From: Flavobacterium salmonis
GTDB taxonomy: Bacteria > Bacteroidota > Bacteroidia > Flavobacteriales > Flavobacteriaceae
DNA: 64,000 nucleotides
Direction: 5' to 3'
Assembly: GCF_903819435.1 (NCBI RefSeq)
Contig: NZ_CAIJDP010000089.1
Coordinates: forward strand, 186,001-250,000
A program made the position numbers and the translations under genes. This document shows positions 43,694-53,234 of the stretch, one piece after another. Within the stretch, counting starts at the first letter, position 1; every line of letters starts with the position of its first letter. Below the pieces are notes generated by a model, which worked only from the letters and a program-made list of their open reading frames with translations, was not told the DNA's origin and did not search any database.

Positions 43694-46525
43694 ATGCTAG
43701 ATAAAGACAATACTATTGAAGTTCTTGGTGCAAGAGTTCATAATCTAAAAAATATAGACATTTCAATTCCCAGAGAAAAACTTGTAGTAATTACAGGGCT
43801 TTCTGGTTCGGGAAAATCATCTTTGGCATTTGATACTATTTATGCCGAAGGACAACGTCGTTATGTAGAAACTTTTTCGGCGTATGCCAGACAATTCCTT
43901 GGTGGTTTAGAGCGCCCTGATGTAGATAAAATTGATGGGCTTTCACCAGTTATTGCTATAGAACAAAAAACAACCAGTAAAAGTCCGCGTTCGACTGTTG
44001 GAACTATTACTGAAATATATGATTTTCTTAGACTTTTATATGCGCGAGGTGCTGATGCTTACAGTTACAACACAGGCGAAAAAATGGTTTCTTATTCTGA
44101 TGAACAAATTAAGGATTTGATTATGCAGGATTTTAGCGGAAAACGTATTAATATTCTCGCCCCAATCATTCGTGCCAGAAAAGGACATTATGCCGAGTTA
44201 TTCCAGCAAATCACTAAACAAGGCTTTCTAAAAGTTCGTGTAAATGGTGAAATTCAGGATTTGGTATCCGGAATGAAACTAGATCGTTATAAAACCCACG
44301 ATATTGAAATTGTAGTTGACAGAATGTTGATTGAAAATACTGAGGATAATCAAAAGCGTTTATCTGAAAGTATCAATACAGCCATGCATCACGGTGAAAA
44401 TGTATTGATGATTTTGGATCAGGACTCTAATGAAGTACGTTATTTCAGCAGGAATTTGATGTGTCCTTCAACAGGAATATCTTATCAAAATCCTGAACCG
44501 AATTTATTTTCATTTAACTCGCCTAAAGGTGCTTGCCCGCATTGTAACGGATTAGGAACAGTTCATGAAATCAATATTAAAAAGATTATCCCTAATCCGA
44601 AATTATCAATTAAAAGTGGCGGTTTTGCTCCACTTGGTGAATATAAATCGTCCTGGATTTTTAAACAATTAGAAGTTATTGGTGAGAAGTTCAGTTTTAA
44701 AATAACTGATCCAATCGAAAAAATTCCGGAAGAAGCCATGACTATGATTTTGCATGGCGGAAAAGATAAATTCATTGTAAACTCAAAAGATTTGGGTGTT
44801 ACTCGCGATTATAAAATTGATTTTGAAGGAATTTCTCATTTCATCAAAAATCAATATGACGAAAGTGCCTCTACAACGATAAAACGCTGGGCAAAAGATT
44901 TCATGGACGAAGTAAACTGCCCTGTTTGTGATGGTTCACGATTAAAAAAAGAGGCTCAGTTTTTTAGAGTAAATGGAAAAAATATCACTGAATTGTGTGA
45001 TATGGACATATCTGATTTAACGGCCTGGTTTCAGGATTTAAATATTCATTTATCAGACAAACAGCTTTTGATTGCATCTGAAGTGGTAAAAGAAATCAAA
45101 GACCGTTTGAATTTTTTGATGAATGTAGGTTTGAATTATCTGGCTTTAAGCCGAAGCTCAAAATCACTTTCTGGCGGAGAAGCACAACGCATTCGTCTGG
45201 CAACACAAATTGGTTCGCAATTGGTTGGTGTTTTGTATATTTTGGATGAGCCAAGTATTGGTTTACACCAAAGAGATAATGAAAAGTTGATTAAATCACT
45301 GGAGCAATTACGTGATATCGGTAATTCGGTAATTGTGGTAGAACACGATAAAGACATGATCGAAACCGCCGATTATGTAATTGATATTGGTCCGAAAGCA
45401 GGAAAATACGGAGGAGAAATTATCAGTATTGGTACACCTGCTGAAACTTTGAAATCGAATACTATTACTGCTCAATATTTGAACGGTACGATGAAACTTG
45501 AGATTCCTAAAGAACGAAGAAAAGGAAATGGAAAGTTTTTAAAACTAACCGGAGCAACCGGAAATAATCTTAAAAATGTTTCTATAGAAATACCTTTAGG
45601 TCAATTAATTTGTGTAACCGGAGTTTCGGGAAGTGGTAAATCGACTTTAATTAACGAAACCCTCTACCCGATTCTAAATGCTTATTACTTTAACGGTGTA
45701 AAAAAACCACAACCTTATAAAAAAATAGAAGGATTAGAATATATCGACAAAGTAATTGATATTGACCAAAGTCCAATTGGAAGAACACCGCGTTCAAATC
45801 CGGCGACTTATACTGAAGTTTTTACCGAAATCAGAAATCTGTTTACAATGACTTCAGAAAGTATGATTCGTGGTTATAAAGCCGGACGTTTTAGTTTCAA
45901 TGTAAAAGGTGGGCGCTGTGAAACCTGTGAAGGCTCAGGCGTACGAACCATCGAAATGAACTTTCTACCGGATGTATATGTAGAATGCGAAACTTGTCAG
46001 GGAAAACGTTTTAACAGAGAAACTTTAGAGATTCGGTACAAAGGAAAATCAATTTCGGATGTATTAAATATGACGGTTGACGAAGCAGTTCCGTTTTTTG
46101 AAAACATTCCGAAGATTTATCGCAAGGTGAAAACGATTCAGGATGTTGGCTTAGGTTATATTACACTTGGTCAGCAAAGTACAACACTTTCTGGTGGTGA
46201 AGCACAACGTATTAAACTAGCCGGAGAATTGTCTAAAAAAGATACTGGAAACACGTTTTATATCTTAGACGAACCTACAACTGGATTGCACTTTGAAGAT
46301 ATTCGTGTTTTAATGGATGTGATTAATAAACTCGTTGACAAAGGAAATACAATTCTGGTAATCGAACATAACATGGATGTCATCAAACTAGCTGATTATA
46401 TTATCGATATTGGTCCTGAAGGCGGAAAAGGCGGCGGACAATTGGTTGCAAAAGGAACTCCTGAAGAAGTCGCTCAGAACAAAAAAAGCTATACGGCTAA
46501 GTTTTTGAAAAAAGAGTTGGTTTAA
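43694..46525 (+). CDS. uvrA: excinuclease ABC subunit A
   Basis: A 943-residue UvrA, the damage-sensing ATPase of nucleotide excision repair. It has two ABC modules with Walker A GLSGSGKSS (near residue 35) and GVSGSGKST (near 643), two LSGGEAQRI signatures, and zinc modules with CPHCNG, CPVCDG and CETCEGSG/CETCQGK cysteine sets. The ATG at 43694 is chosen over an upstream TTG at 43682. It is monocistronic with a strong terminator. Confidence 0.96.
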   Translation: MLDKDNTIEVLGARVHNLKNIDISIPREKLVVITGLSGSGKSSLAFDTIYAEGQRRYVETFSAYARQFLGGLERPDVDKIDGLSPVIAIEQKTTSKSPRSTVGTITEIYDFLRLLYARGADAYSYNTGEKMVSYSDEQIKDLIMQDFSGKRINILAPIIRARKGHYAELFQQITKQGFLKVRVNGEIQDLVSGMKLDRYKTHDIEIVVDRMLIENTEDNQKRLSESINTAMHHGENVLMILDQDSNEVRYFSRNLMCPSTGISYQNPEPNLFSFNSPKGACPHCNGLGTVHEINIKKIIPNPKLSIKSGGFAPLGEYKSSWIFKQLEVIGEKFSFKITDPIEKIPEEAMTMILHGGKDKFIVNSKDLGVTRDYKIDFEGISHFIKNQYDESASTTIKRWAKDFMDEVNCPVCDGSRLKKEAQFFRVNGKNITELCDMDISDLTAWFQDLNIHLSDKQLLIASEVVKEIKDRLNFLMNVGLNYLALSRSSKSLSGGEAQRIRLATQIGSQLVGVLYILDEPSIGLHQRDNEKLIKSLEQLRDIGNSVIVVEHDKDMIETADYVIDIGPKAGKYGGEIISIGTPAETLKSNTITAQYLNGTMKLEIPKERRKGNGKFLKLTGATGNNLKNVSIEIPLGQLICVTGVSGSGKSTLINETLYPILNAYYFNGVKKPQPYKKIEGLEYIDKVIDIDQSPIGRTPRSNPATYTEVFTEIRNLFTMTSESMIRGYKAGRFSFNVKGGRCETCEGSGVRTIEMNFLPDVYVECETCQGKRFNRETLEIRYKGKSISDVLNMTVDEAVPFFENIPKIYRKVKTIQDVGLGYITLGQQSTTLSGGEAQRIKLAGELSKKDTGNTFYILDEPTTGLHFEDIRVLMDVINKLVDKGNTILVIEHNMDVIKLADYIIDIGPEGGKGGGQLVAKGTPEEVAQNKKSYTAKFLKKELV

Positions 46526-46538
46526 AATCTATTCAAAT

Positions 46539-46581
46539 AAAAAAAACAGTAGCAAATATGATTTCGCTACTGTTTTTTTTA
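46539..46581 (+). terminator. Rho-independent terminator of uvrA
   Basis: AACAGTAGC and GCTACTGTT form a stem with a short extra loop and are followed by a run of eight T. Confidence 0.9.
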
Positions 46582-46601
46582 TACTAATTATTATTTTAGA
46601 A

Positions 46602-46991
46602 TTAAAATTTAAATGTAATACCTGCTAATATGTTTACAGGTTTTTGAGGCATTCCAGTTGCATTCCAATATCTTTCATTTAGGAGATTATTTCCTTTCAA
46701 AGAGATTTTGTATTTAGGCTGATCATAAAACAATGCAGCGTTTAACAACGTATAAGAAGGAAGAACAAATGTATTTGATGTTTCAAACCAAGAATCGCTT
46801 ACGTAATTTCCTCCGACACCTAAACCAAGTCCTTTGCTCTTTCCTTCGGTAATTGTATAACTCGCCCAGATATTTGCTGCATTTTTTGGACTAGCTGTAA
46901 GAGACTTTCCTTCTAATGCTATAGAAGCGTTTGTATATTTGTTTTCATTAACTATATTTAAACTGGGAATAGGATTAGCAATAATTTCTAC
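46602..46991 (-). pseudogene. 3' remnant of a TonB-dependent receptor gene
   Basis: On the minus strand the last 129 codons of a TonB-dependent siderophore-type receptor are readable: ANPIPSLNIV, LTASPKNAANIWASYT, YTLLNAALFYDQPKYKISLK, NLLNERYWNATG, and the terminal ITFKF ending in an aromatic residue. About six residues normally present after NIV are missing. Upstream, after a frameshift near 46991, a short further match (GTQNSKGE) is visible to about 47020, and then homology is lost. No plug, signal or barrel start remains. A decayed gene at the edge of the accessory region. Confidence 0.8.
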
Positions 46992-47077
46992 GTCTCACCT
47001 TTACTGTTTTGAGTTCCATCCTAAACGTAATAATTTGATAAATCTCTGTAAAAGGAATTTGTTACAACAATCATAAT

Positions 47078-47527
47078 TCATGCTGCATCAAAAATTTCAA
47101 TTTTTAATATTGATTTTAATTTTTCTGCTATATGCAAACATTCAGTTTTGTTACCATTCTGATAAACTGTAAAATATTGATGTTGATTAAAAAATAAACG
47201 GACATTTATAAGTTCAGAATATGTTCTGTTTTGTGGATAATCATCGTCTAATATTCTAGTCTTAATAACTGTGATAAATTTTACTTCTGGATAATTTATC
47301 CATTTTCCAATGTGAACTCCAAATATTTTTAAGAATTTTCTATAAGAATTGTTTTCAACTTTAAATTCTAAACCTCTTGATGAGAAAACAAACAATCCAA
47401 TAAAAATAAAAATAGAACCATAAAATATATAATTTCCAACGATTAAGCCAAACCCAATAGTTAATAATGCGAATGTAAAAATTCTTTGCGTTAAAGTCTT
47501 TTCATTTAAATATATTAGTTCGCTCAT
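47078..47527 (-). CDS. hypothetical membrane protein
   Basis: A 149-residue protein with two adjacent hydrophobic segments (about residues 15-50), followed by a soluble beta-rich domain (GVHIGKWINYPEVKFITVIK, FFNQHQYFTVYQNG). This is reminiscent of small PH-like membrane proteins, but I do not recognise the family. It is the most downstream gene of the minus-strand accessory block. No repeat of the attC-like type borders it directly. Confidence 0.6.
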   Translation of the reverse strand: MSELIYLNEKTLTQRIFTFALLTIGFGLIVGNYIFYGSIFIFIGLFVFSSRGLEFKVENNSYRKFLKIFGVHIGKWINYPEVKFITVIKTRILDDDYPQNRTYSELINVRLFFNQHQYFTVYQNGNKTECLHIAEKLKSILKIEIFDAA

Positions 47528-47900
47528 ATTTTATTTGTTGTTAAATTTGGTTGAGCTAAAAATAGAATTATGGTTAAGAATTTTTACAATTTTCTTCATA
47601 AACAGATTTTATCAATATTTCCTGTAACCTCCCTATTTCATGAAATTAGGAAAATTTCACCTCCGAACTTTCAATTAAGGACAGGTAAATTATTGTAATA
47701 CAAATATTTAACTTATTCTTTTTATCAATTCTTTTGATATTTTATAAGTGACAAATTCTGTTAACTTTATTTTCGGATTTTAAAGCTTTATTATAAGCTG
47801 TTTGAAATCATAATCAATTTTGTATATTTTAGAATAAAAATAATGAGTGTCCAAATTAAAATTGGCTTTTCACAAACTTTTAGATTAAGTTCATTCTATA
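47528..47900. other. 373-bp gap without a recognised gene
   Basis: AT-rich DNA with no credible ORF. Only a short TTTTCGGATTT at about 47770 recalls the conserved core of the attC-like repeats, so a decayed copy is possible but not shown. Confidence 0.4.
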
Positions 47901-48821
47901 TTACAAACCTAAATTAGGCAACACAAAAGACTTAGTATTAGGATGTAACCTTATCCATAACCCCGGATTTGTATTTAATTGCAATAAAGCTTCCTCTTTA
48001 TCTGAACTCAGGTCTGTATTAAGCACGTTTGCATAAGTTTGAATTTTAGCAGGAGCAGAATCGGCATCTACTACAGACTGAACAATCTTTTTGGCTTGTA
48101 ATATCACTGCTGGACCTAATGTGAGAATATATTCAGCAGATCGACATTCTTTTTCATCGCTTTCATTTACAAGGCTTCCACCAGCTTTAAACTTGCTAAT
48201 GTGATGCTCCAAAATACTTCCGGATATTGGAATTATACCTACGAAATGATGAGGCTGCGCTCCAGAGAAAGGTTTTATATAGGCAAGGTGTGATGCCTGA
48301 TTCTCTTCCGGACCATGACCAATAAAAAAAATATCCAAACCACCTAAATCTTCCAATTTAGTCAAATATGCTATAAGCGCTAACTCTAAATCTTCTGTAT
48401 CTGTTCGCATTGGTGTAAAGCTTTTTATTTTTTTGAAAAAGGCATCACCTAAAATACGCTCAAAATCCCTAACAAAGCTAAAACCATTATTCATGCTCAA
48501 AGGAGCAAGTGCATCCTGAGTAAAAACATTTAGTCTGGCAAGCAGCTGATCCTGTTCTGTTGATTTTGCTAACGCACCAAGCAAACGGTGTAACTCCTGC
48601 GCACCTCTCCCACCCAGTAGTGCAATATTAATATCCCCTTCTTTTGATGCTGCAGTGCTGTAAAGTTCATTTAACATTGCCTGGCCAACCTCAGCTTCAC
48701 TGCTAAGAACTGTGGGTACTATCCCGTAATCAATAAAATTAAATTCCTGATTGTTATTTTTAGACAACCACACATTATTGTTGTCTTCATATCTTGTTAA
48801 TTGTGAATTATCAATATTCAT
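47901..48821 (-). CDS. NagB / 6-phosphogluconolactonase-like protein
   Basis: A 306-residue protein. Its central pattern matches the glucosamine-6-phosphate isomerase/6-phosphogluconolactonase fold: INIALLGGRGAQELHRLLGA near residue 63, LNVFTQDALAPL near 98, IFFIGHGPEENQASHLAYIK near 165, and TLGPAVILQAKKIV near 235. The usual TGSTP phosphate loop and D-E catalytic motif are replaced (GGRGAQ; FTQDA), so catalysis on a sugar phosphate is uncertain. It sits in the cassette-like array with an attC-like repeat upstream. Its base composition is a little less AT-rich than its neighbours. Divergent member; function unknown. Confidence 0.55.
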   Translation of the reverse strand: MNIDNSQLTRYEDNNNVWLSKNNNQEFNFIDYGIVPTVLSSEAEVGQAMLNELYSTAASKEGDINIALLGGRGAQELHRLLGALAKSTEQDQLLARLNVFTQDALAPLSMNNGFSFVRDFERILGDAFFKKIKSFTPMRTDTEDLELALIAYLTKLEDLGGLDIFFIGHGPEENQASHLAYIKPFSGAQPHHFVGIIPISGSILEHHISKFKAGGSLVNESDEKECRSAEYILTLGPAVILQAKKIVQSVVDADSAPAKIQTYANVLNTDLSSDKEEALLQLNTNPGLWIRLHPNTKSFVLPNLGL

Positions 48822-48874
48822 TATATTACCTATTTATTCTAATTCATTAATTTATGGACTCTTAAATCAATCCT

Positions 48875-49016
48875 CGTTAGGAACTAAATCTTAGCCCAAT
48901 TTAAGCGATTTGAGACTAAATTAAACCCTTTTTTCGGATTTGCCAAATCATATATAAATCCAACTTTTCATTAAGGCAATTGCCCAAATCTGTTGCATTA
49001 GCTGTTTGTAGCAGTA
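48875..49016 (-). repeat. attC-like repeat A
   Basis: Follows the stop at 49017 directly. The conserved core is present (minus strand GATTTGGGCAATTGCC, GATTTGGCAAATCCG, TTTAATTTAGTCTCAAAT). The box next to the stop reads AATACTGCTACAAA. Its near-complement lies at the 5' edge of the same unit, in repeat B. Confidence 0.6.
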
Positions 49017-50033
49017 TTAATTCCACTCATTTAATTCAGTATCAAATTCTTTTTGATTATGATTTAAAGTTTCTAATTTCAATTTATATTCATTTCCGTT
49101 CTTTTCGTATTCTATTTTGTCGACAATATAATTTTGAATTAGATTTAAATTTAGTTTTTCACGAATATTTTTAATGTCATTTGGATAATTTCCAAATTTG
49201 CTTTTATACGTTTCTATTTCGTTGTGTATTTCAATTCCAATTTTGTTAGAAGTAAAATCATAAATTTTAAACACAAGTAATAGTACAACTATATTGATAA
49301 AGCCTAAGAAAGTCATTATTCGGGCATATTTATATAGAATTGATTTATTATTTGTTCCTCGATGCCATCTTGCAATTATTGCCGCTATTCCCATTAAAAT
49401 TATAATAGTCATAAAAGCTTTGAAATTGCTTAATGATGTCAAAACCAAAACAATTAAAATGATGAAATAAACTAAATAATTTTGAAGTTCAAAATTTGGA
49501 ATAGTTTTTTGGTTTGATGAAAATACTCTGATATGATTTTGTCTTTCGTTTTTTTCTGAATTTATAATTTTATTTAATAATTCGGTAAGTTCAATTTCAT
49601 CAATTTTTATTTGACTTAAGTTTAAATTTAATTTTTGAGAACCAACAAATTCGTTTAATTTTTCAGCCCACTTATATTGTTTTTTCTTAAACTCAAATGT
49701 TTCGCAAACAACTATTGAAATAAATTTTTGATTATGAATATCAATAGGATAGGTTTCAATAATTTGCTCCCATTTTATCTCTCCTTGTTTTAAAGTTCTA
49801 TCTGAAATTCCATTTTCATTAATTATTATTTGTGGTCTTTTATCAAATAAAACAAAAAATCCTAATGGAATTCCTAAACCAAAAAACGAAACACAAAGCC
49901 ATCCCATAATATAGTCAAATGTTCCTATTTGTTCTTCCAAAATCATCCAAATACCAATTATAACAAAAGGCAAAGACAATGCTATAAGTCTTGCTCCTTT
50001 CCAGCTTGATTTATATAATTTTATTTCAGCCAT
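49017..50033 (-). CDS. membrane protein with STM3941-like N-terminal part
   Basis: A 338-residue protein. Two membrane helices near the N terminus (about 15-65) are followed by RPQIIINENGISD and IKWEQIIETYPIDIHNQKFI, the pattern seen in STM3941-family proteins and in the neighbouring gene at 55194. Two or three further helices lie near residues 185-265. A charged C-terminal domain follows, ending ELNEWN. The function is unknown. It is the single gene of its cassette. A 12-bp tandem repeat lies just upstream of its start. Confidence 0.65.
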   Translation of the reverse strand: MAEIKLYKSSWKGARLIALSLPFVIIGIWMILEEQIGTFDYIMGWLCVSFFGLGIPLGFFVLFDKRPQIIINENGISDRTLKQGEIKWEQIIETYPIDIHNQKFISIVVCETFEFKKKQYKWAEKLNEFVGSQKLNLNLSQIKIDEIELTELLNKIINSEKNERQNHIRVFSSNQKTIPNFELQNYLVYFIILIVLVLTSLSNFKAFMTIIILMGIAAIIARWHRGTNNKSILYKYARIMTFLGFINIVVLLLVFKIYDFTSNKIGIEIHNEIETYKSKFGNYPNDIKNIREKLNLNLIQNYIVDKIEYEKNGNEYKLKLETLNHNQKEFDTELNEWN

Positions 50034-50062
50034 TTTTTTAGGTGTTTTTTTAGGTGTTTTTT
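50031..50062 (-). repeat. 12-bp tandem repeat at a ribosome-binding region
   Basis: On the minus strand CACCTAAAAAAA is repeated twice in tandem and runs into the ATG at 50033, with a third A-rich partial copy upstream. Slippage here could change the spacing ahead of the start codon. Confidence 0.55.
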
Positions 50063-50071
50063 TTAGTTGCC

Positions 50072-50245
50072 GAAATACTGCTCCAAAAGTTCCGGAACTA
50101 CAACTGGTTTCATACTAAATCAAGCCCATTCTTCGGATTTACTACCCAAACGATAGCGAGCATACGAAGTAAATCATCCAAATATAAATCATCTTTCAAT
50201 TAAATCCATTACTCAAATTCATTATTCCAACTGTTAGACATTTGT
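50072..50245 (-). repeat. attC-like repeat B (long form)
   Basis: Follows the stop at 50251. The stop-side box reads GTCTAAC, an exact match to the integron RYYYAAC pattern. Compared with most copies it carries about 35 extra bases at the apex of the central palindrome (between GATTTAC and GTAAATC). Confidence 0.6.
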
Positions 50246-50250
50246 TTTTT

Positions 50251-50850
50251 TTAGTATAATTCGTTTTCAAATGGTTCAACGTCTTGGATTTTTGGCAAAG
50301 GTCTTATGAGTATTTTCTTTTTTGTATTACTCAAAACCCTGTCCTCTTCTTCACCATAACTTTCTGTTTTCTCAAGTCTTATTCCTGTTGAAAGATTAAA
50401 GTCAGTAGTGTAAATTGTTCCGTGCCCATCCGATGATATGTAAGAGAAACCAATTAATTCAAAATTTCCGTTCTGAAACCTGAAATTATGTTCAAAGTGT
50501 CCTCGTAATAAACCAAAATTCACACTAACTATTCCTTTATTAATTGTAACATCTACAAATCCATCTCCTGTTCGGTATCCATCTCTTCCGTTTGGATATT
50601 GCGGTGAGATTATCTTAGTTGAAGCAGCAATTAATTTAAATTGTCTGTTTGGCTGAGCAAAAAATATTTGAAGTTTATATGGGGATTCCTGATTAATAGT
50701 ATCTTGAGTAACTATTACTTTATCATCTAAATTATCTTTGTTTAAATCTCCAATGACTTTTGTTACCAAAAAAGTAAAAGTATCTTTTTCATTTTTACTT
50801 TGTGAAAACGAAGTAACACAAATCAATAATAAAAAAATTAATGTCTTCAT
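50251..50850 (-). CDS. secreted FG-GAP/VCBS-like hypothetical protein
   Basis: A 199-residue protein with a signal peptide (MKTLIFLLLICVTSFSQ). The mature part contains VIGDLNKDNLDDKVIVTQDT, a calcium-binding DxNxDxxDD-type loop common in FG-GAP/VCBS repeat proteins. A C-terminal region follows (FELIGFSYISSDGHGTIYTT). The function is unknown. It starts 2 bp after the end of the reconstructed WG-repeat gene and shares a unit with it. Repeat B follows. Confidence 0.65.
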   Translation of the reverse strand: MKTLIFLLLICVTSFSQSKNEKDTFTFLVTKVIGDLNKDNLDDKVIVTQDTINQESPYKLQIFFAQPNRQFKLIAASTKIISPQYPNGRDGYRTGDGFVDVTINKGIVSVNFGLLRGHFEHNFRFQNGNFELIGFSYISSDGHGTIYTTDFNLSTGIRLEKTESYGEEEDRVLSNTKKKILIRPLPKIQDVEPFENELY

Positions 50851-50852
50851 TT

Positions 50853-51712
50853 TTAATCTTTCATTTTTGATATTTTTTCTTTCTTCAAAACCTTTCCATT
50901 ATTTGTAAAATAATAGCTGTAATTTTCATCCTCAGCGTAAATTTCACTATTATCTATATTTTCCTGGGACATCGTTTTAAAATCTTTTGCTATAATCGGT
51001 TTTAGATTAAAATCAACTAAACTATATTTTCCTCCTTTTTTTATACATATTAATTTTTCTGTTATAAATTGTAATTTTTTTTTGAAAACGGAATAATTAT
51101 TTTATTGTTTCTGTCTATAACTCCCATTTCATCTGCTTTCTTAACAATTACAAAGAAATTATGTGTTGTTTTGTTTTCTACAAAACTAAATATCTCATCA
51201 TAGATGAAAGGAACTATAATTTTGTTTTCATAATTTATTACAGCCGTTTTATTGTTTTTTTTAGCAATAAATATTTCTTGATTTTGAATGTCTAATTCAT
51301 CATATTCAATTGGAATTACTATTTCTTTTTTTTCATTAACAACTCCGTACAAACTATTTTTTTGAACCACTATAATACCATTTGATACATCAATTGAACT
51401 GTAATTTTCTTCAAAATTGACAACAAATTTGCCTTTGCTGTTAAGGAGTCCATATTTTTCAGTTCCAGGTATATGATTTTCATTTTTATATCCATTCTCG
51501 CTAATTTCGTGTTCTGCAATGGAAACCATATAATAGCCGTCAATGTTATAAGATGCTGAGCAAAACTGACCTTTTACTACATTTGTTCCGTCTTCAAGAA
51601 AATAGCCAAGTCCTCCAGCTATTCTGTCCTTTTTAGGAAACAGTTCCGGGTCATTTTGAGCACTTGCCAAATATTGAAAAATTAAAAAGAAAAGTATTAA
51701 TTGTAATTTCAT
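50853..51712 (-). pseudogene. secreted WG-repeat protein gene with a frameshift
   Basis: Frame one (51062-51712, 216 residues) has a signal peptide (MKLQLILFFLIFQYLASAQ) and several WG/KWG-type repeats (KYGLLNSKGKFVV, YGVVNEKKEIVIPIEYDEL, AVINYENKIIVPFIYDEI, MGVIDRNNKIIIPF). At the A9 tract near 51073-51081 it shifts into a premature stop. The next repeat continues in another frame (GGKYSLVDFNLKPIIAKDF) to a natural stop at 50853. One added A would restore about 285 residues. Either a real mutation or a sequence error. WG-repeat proteins are secreted scaffolds of unknown role. Confidence 0.75.
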
Positions 51713-51805
51713 TGGTTTGTATAAAATAAAAGTAGAAATTTAATTTAAGATGATATTTAGACATTTCTTGCTACATTGCTAGCAACCGTTTTGTACATTC
51801 ATTAT

Positions 51806-53092
51806 TTATTTAAAGTCTATATTCATATTTTTAAAACTGATAATCAACGTATCAAACTTTAAAAAAACATCTTGTCCTAAATTCCCGTCAAAGTATTTAT
51901 TAAAATCGTACTCTTCCAACGTAACAGGAATTTTATCTAAACTTGTTTTATGTTGTCCAATTTGAATTGGGAAGTTTGAAAGCATATATTCTTTAACTTC
52001 TACCTTGCCGCCAGCACCACCCCTTTGATTTGTTTGCATAATTCCTTTTTTTTCAACATCCAATTTATGATCCTTATAGTACTTAAAGGATAATTCTGTA
52101 TTCTTGGCACCAGTGTCAAATGTGAATAATAAAGTGTCACTTTTAGAGAAAAGCCTAACTACTGGATTTAACCCTTCAAAAAACATATTTTTTTCAGTTT
52201 TTTTTAAAGCAGCTCCCGGAATAAATATCTTACCGTCTTTATGTAAGTGAACTTCGTCCAATTGGTTAATTACCGGAAAACCAATTATTCCTTTTATGGC
52301 ATAATTTATTTGAGGAAATGTTAATTGGCTATCAGGCATAACAATAAACAACACATTTTCAAAAAGTATATCTCCTACATACAGACTGTCAGCTAATGCC
52401 AATTTAGACTGAACATCTTTCTGAGTTGATGAACCAATATCTACAATTTGTTCAAACAATTTAAGCTTCATTTTCTTTGCCTGGCTTTCAGATATTGTAC
52501 TCAAATTTGCTCCAGTGTCAAAAATAAAATCTTCGTTGACAGTATCTACCTTTACCGGTATCATAAGGTGATTGAATTTGTTTCTATACGATTTTAAAGT
52601 TACATCTTTGGCTTTGTGCATTTTCTGCTGATTTACATCCGAAAATGTCCCAAACAAATTTTTTGTGTTTTTATAATTTTCTAAATCAGCACTGTCCAAA
52701 ACCTTTTTATAAGTAGTCAAAATATCGTTGTAAATTTTCGTTGCCTTTTTGTATTCATATAAAAACAGGTAATTGGATGCCTGAACATCAAGTAACTTAA
52801 CGGTTAAGCTGTCGTTTAAAGCTTGTTTGTGTTTGTTTAAAAGAATTTCAATTTCATGATTGGATTTTTCCCATTGTCCAAATGCTTTATTTATGAATAC
52901 ATTATAGTACAAAATCCGGTCATCACTCAACTCATTCAAATTTTTGAATAGTTCATCTTGTAATTGAAAATAATTTTTCTGTTCAAGCAAGAAATTTAAT
53001 TTGTCTTCAACAATCTTGTTAGTTGTTTTTTTTGTACAACTAACAAATGTTGCAATAAGGGTTAAAATAACGAGAATTTGATTTTTTTTCAT
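51806..53092 (-). CDS. retropepsin-like aspartyl protease lipoprotein
   Basis: A 428-residue protein with a lipoprotein signal (lipobox ATFVSC, C19). An N-terminal helical, TPR-like region (about 30-150) is followed by two retropepsin-type half-domains, each with a catalytic D-T-G: FDTGANLSTIS (near residue 191) and FDTGAKNTELS (near 325). With two DTG motifs it may fold as a pseudo-dimer. Likely periplasmic or surface exposed. No attC-like copy separates it clearly from the WG gene downstream. Confidence 0.8.
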   Translation of the reverse strand: MKKNQILVILTLIATFVSCTKKTTNKIVEDKLNFLLEQKNYFQLQDELFKNLNELSDDRILYYNVFINKAFGQWEKSNHEIEILLNKHKQALNDSLTVKLLDVQASNYLFLYEYKKATKIYNDILTTYKKVLDSADLENYKNTKNLFGTFSDVNQQKMHKAKDVTLKSYRNKFNHLMIPVKVDTVNEDFIFDTGANLSTISESQAKKMKLKLFEQIVDIGSSTQKDVQSKLALADSLYVGDILFENVLFIVMPDSQLTFPQINYAIKGIIGFPVINQLDEVHLHKDGKIFIPGAALKKTEKNMFFEGLNPVVRLFSKSDTLLFTFDTGAKNTELSFKYYKDHKLDVEKKGIMQTNQRGGAGGKVEVKEYMLSNFPIQIGQHKTSLDKIPVTLEEYDFNKYFDGNLGQDVFLKFDTLIISFKNMNIDFK

Positions 53093-53234
53093 AATATCTT
53101 TAATTGTGAATTTCGTTATAAAATGCTACTACGTTTTAATGTAATGTGTTTGCTTTTTCCTTAATTTAAGAACAGACAGCCCAAAGAAAATTCTTTACAT
53201 TTTTAGCGGCTGTTTTCAGTGATAATCTCCACTA

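Noticed and set aside
51720..51800. Another attC-like site between the retropepsin and WG genes
   Set aside because: Only a 10-bp match (TTAGACATTT) to the box of repeat B is seen, in the same orientation and without the conserved core.
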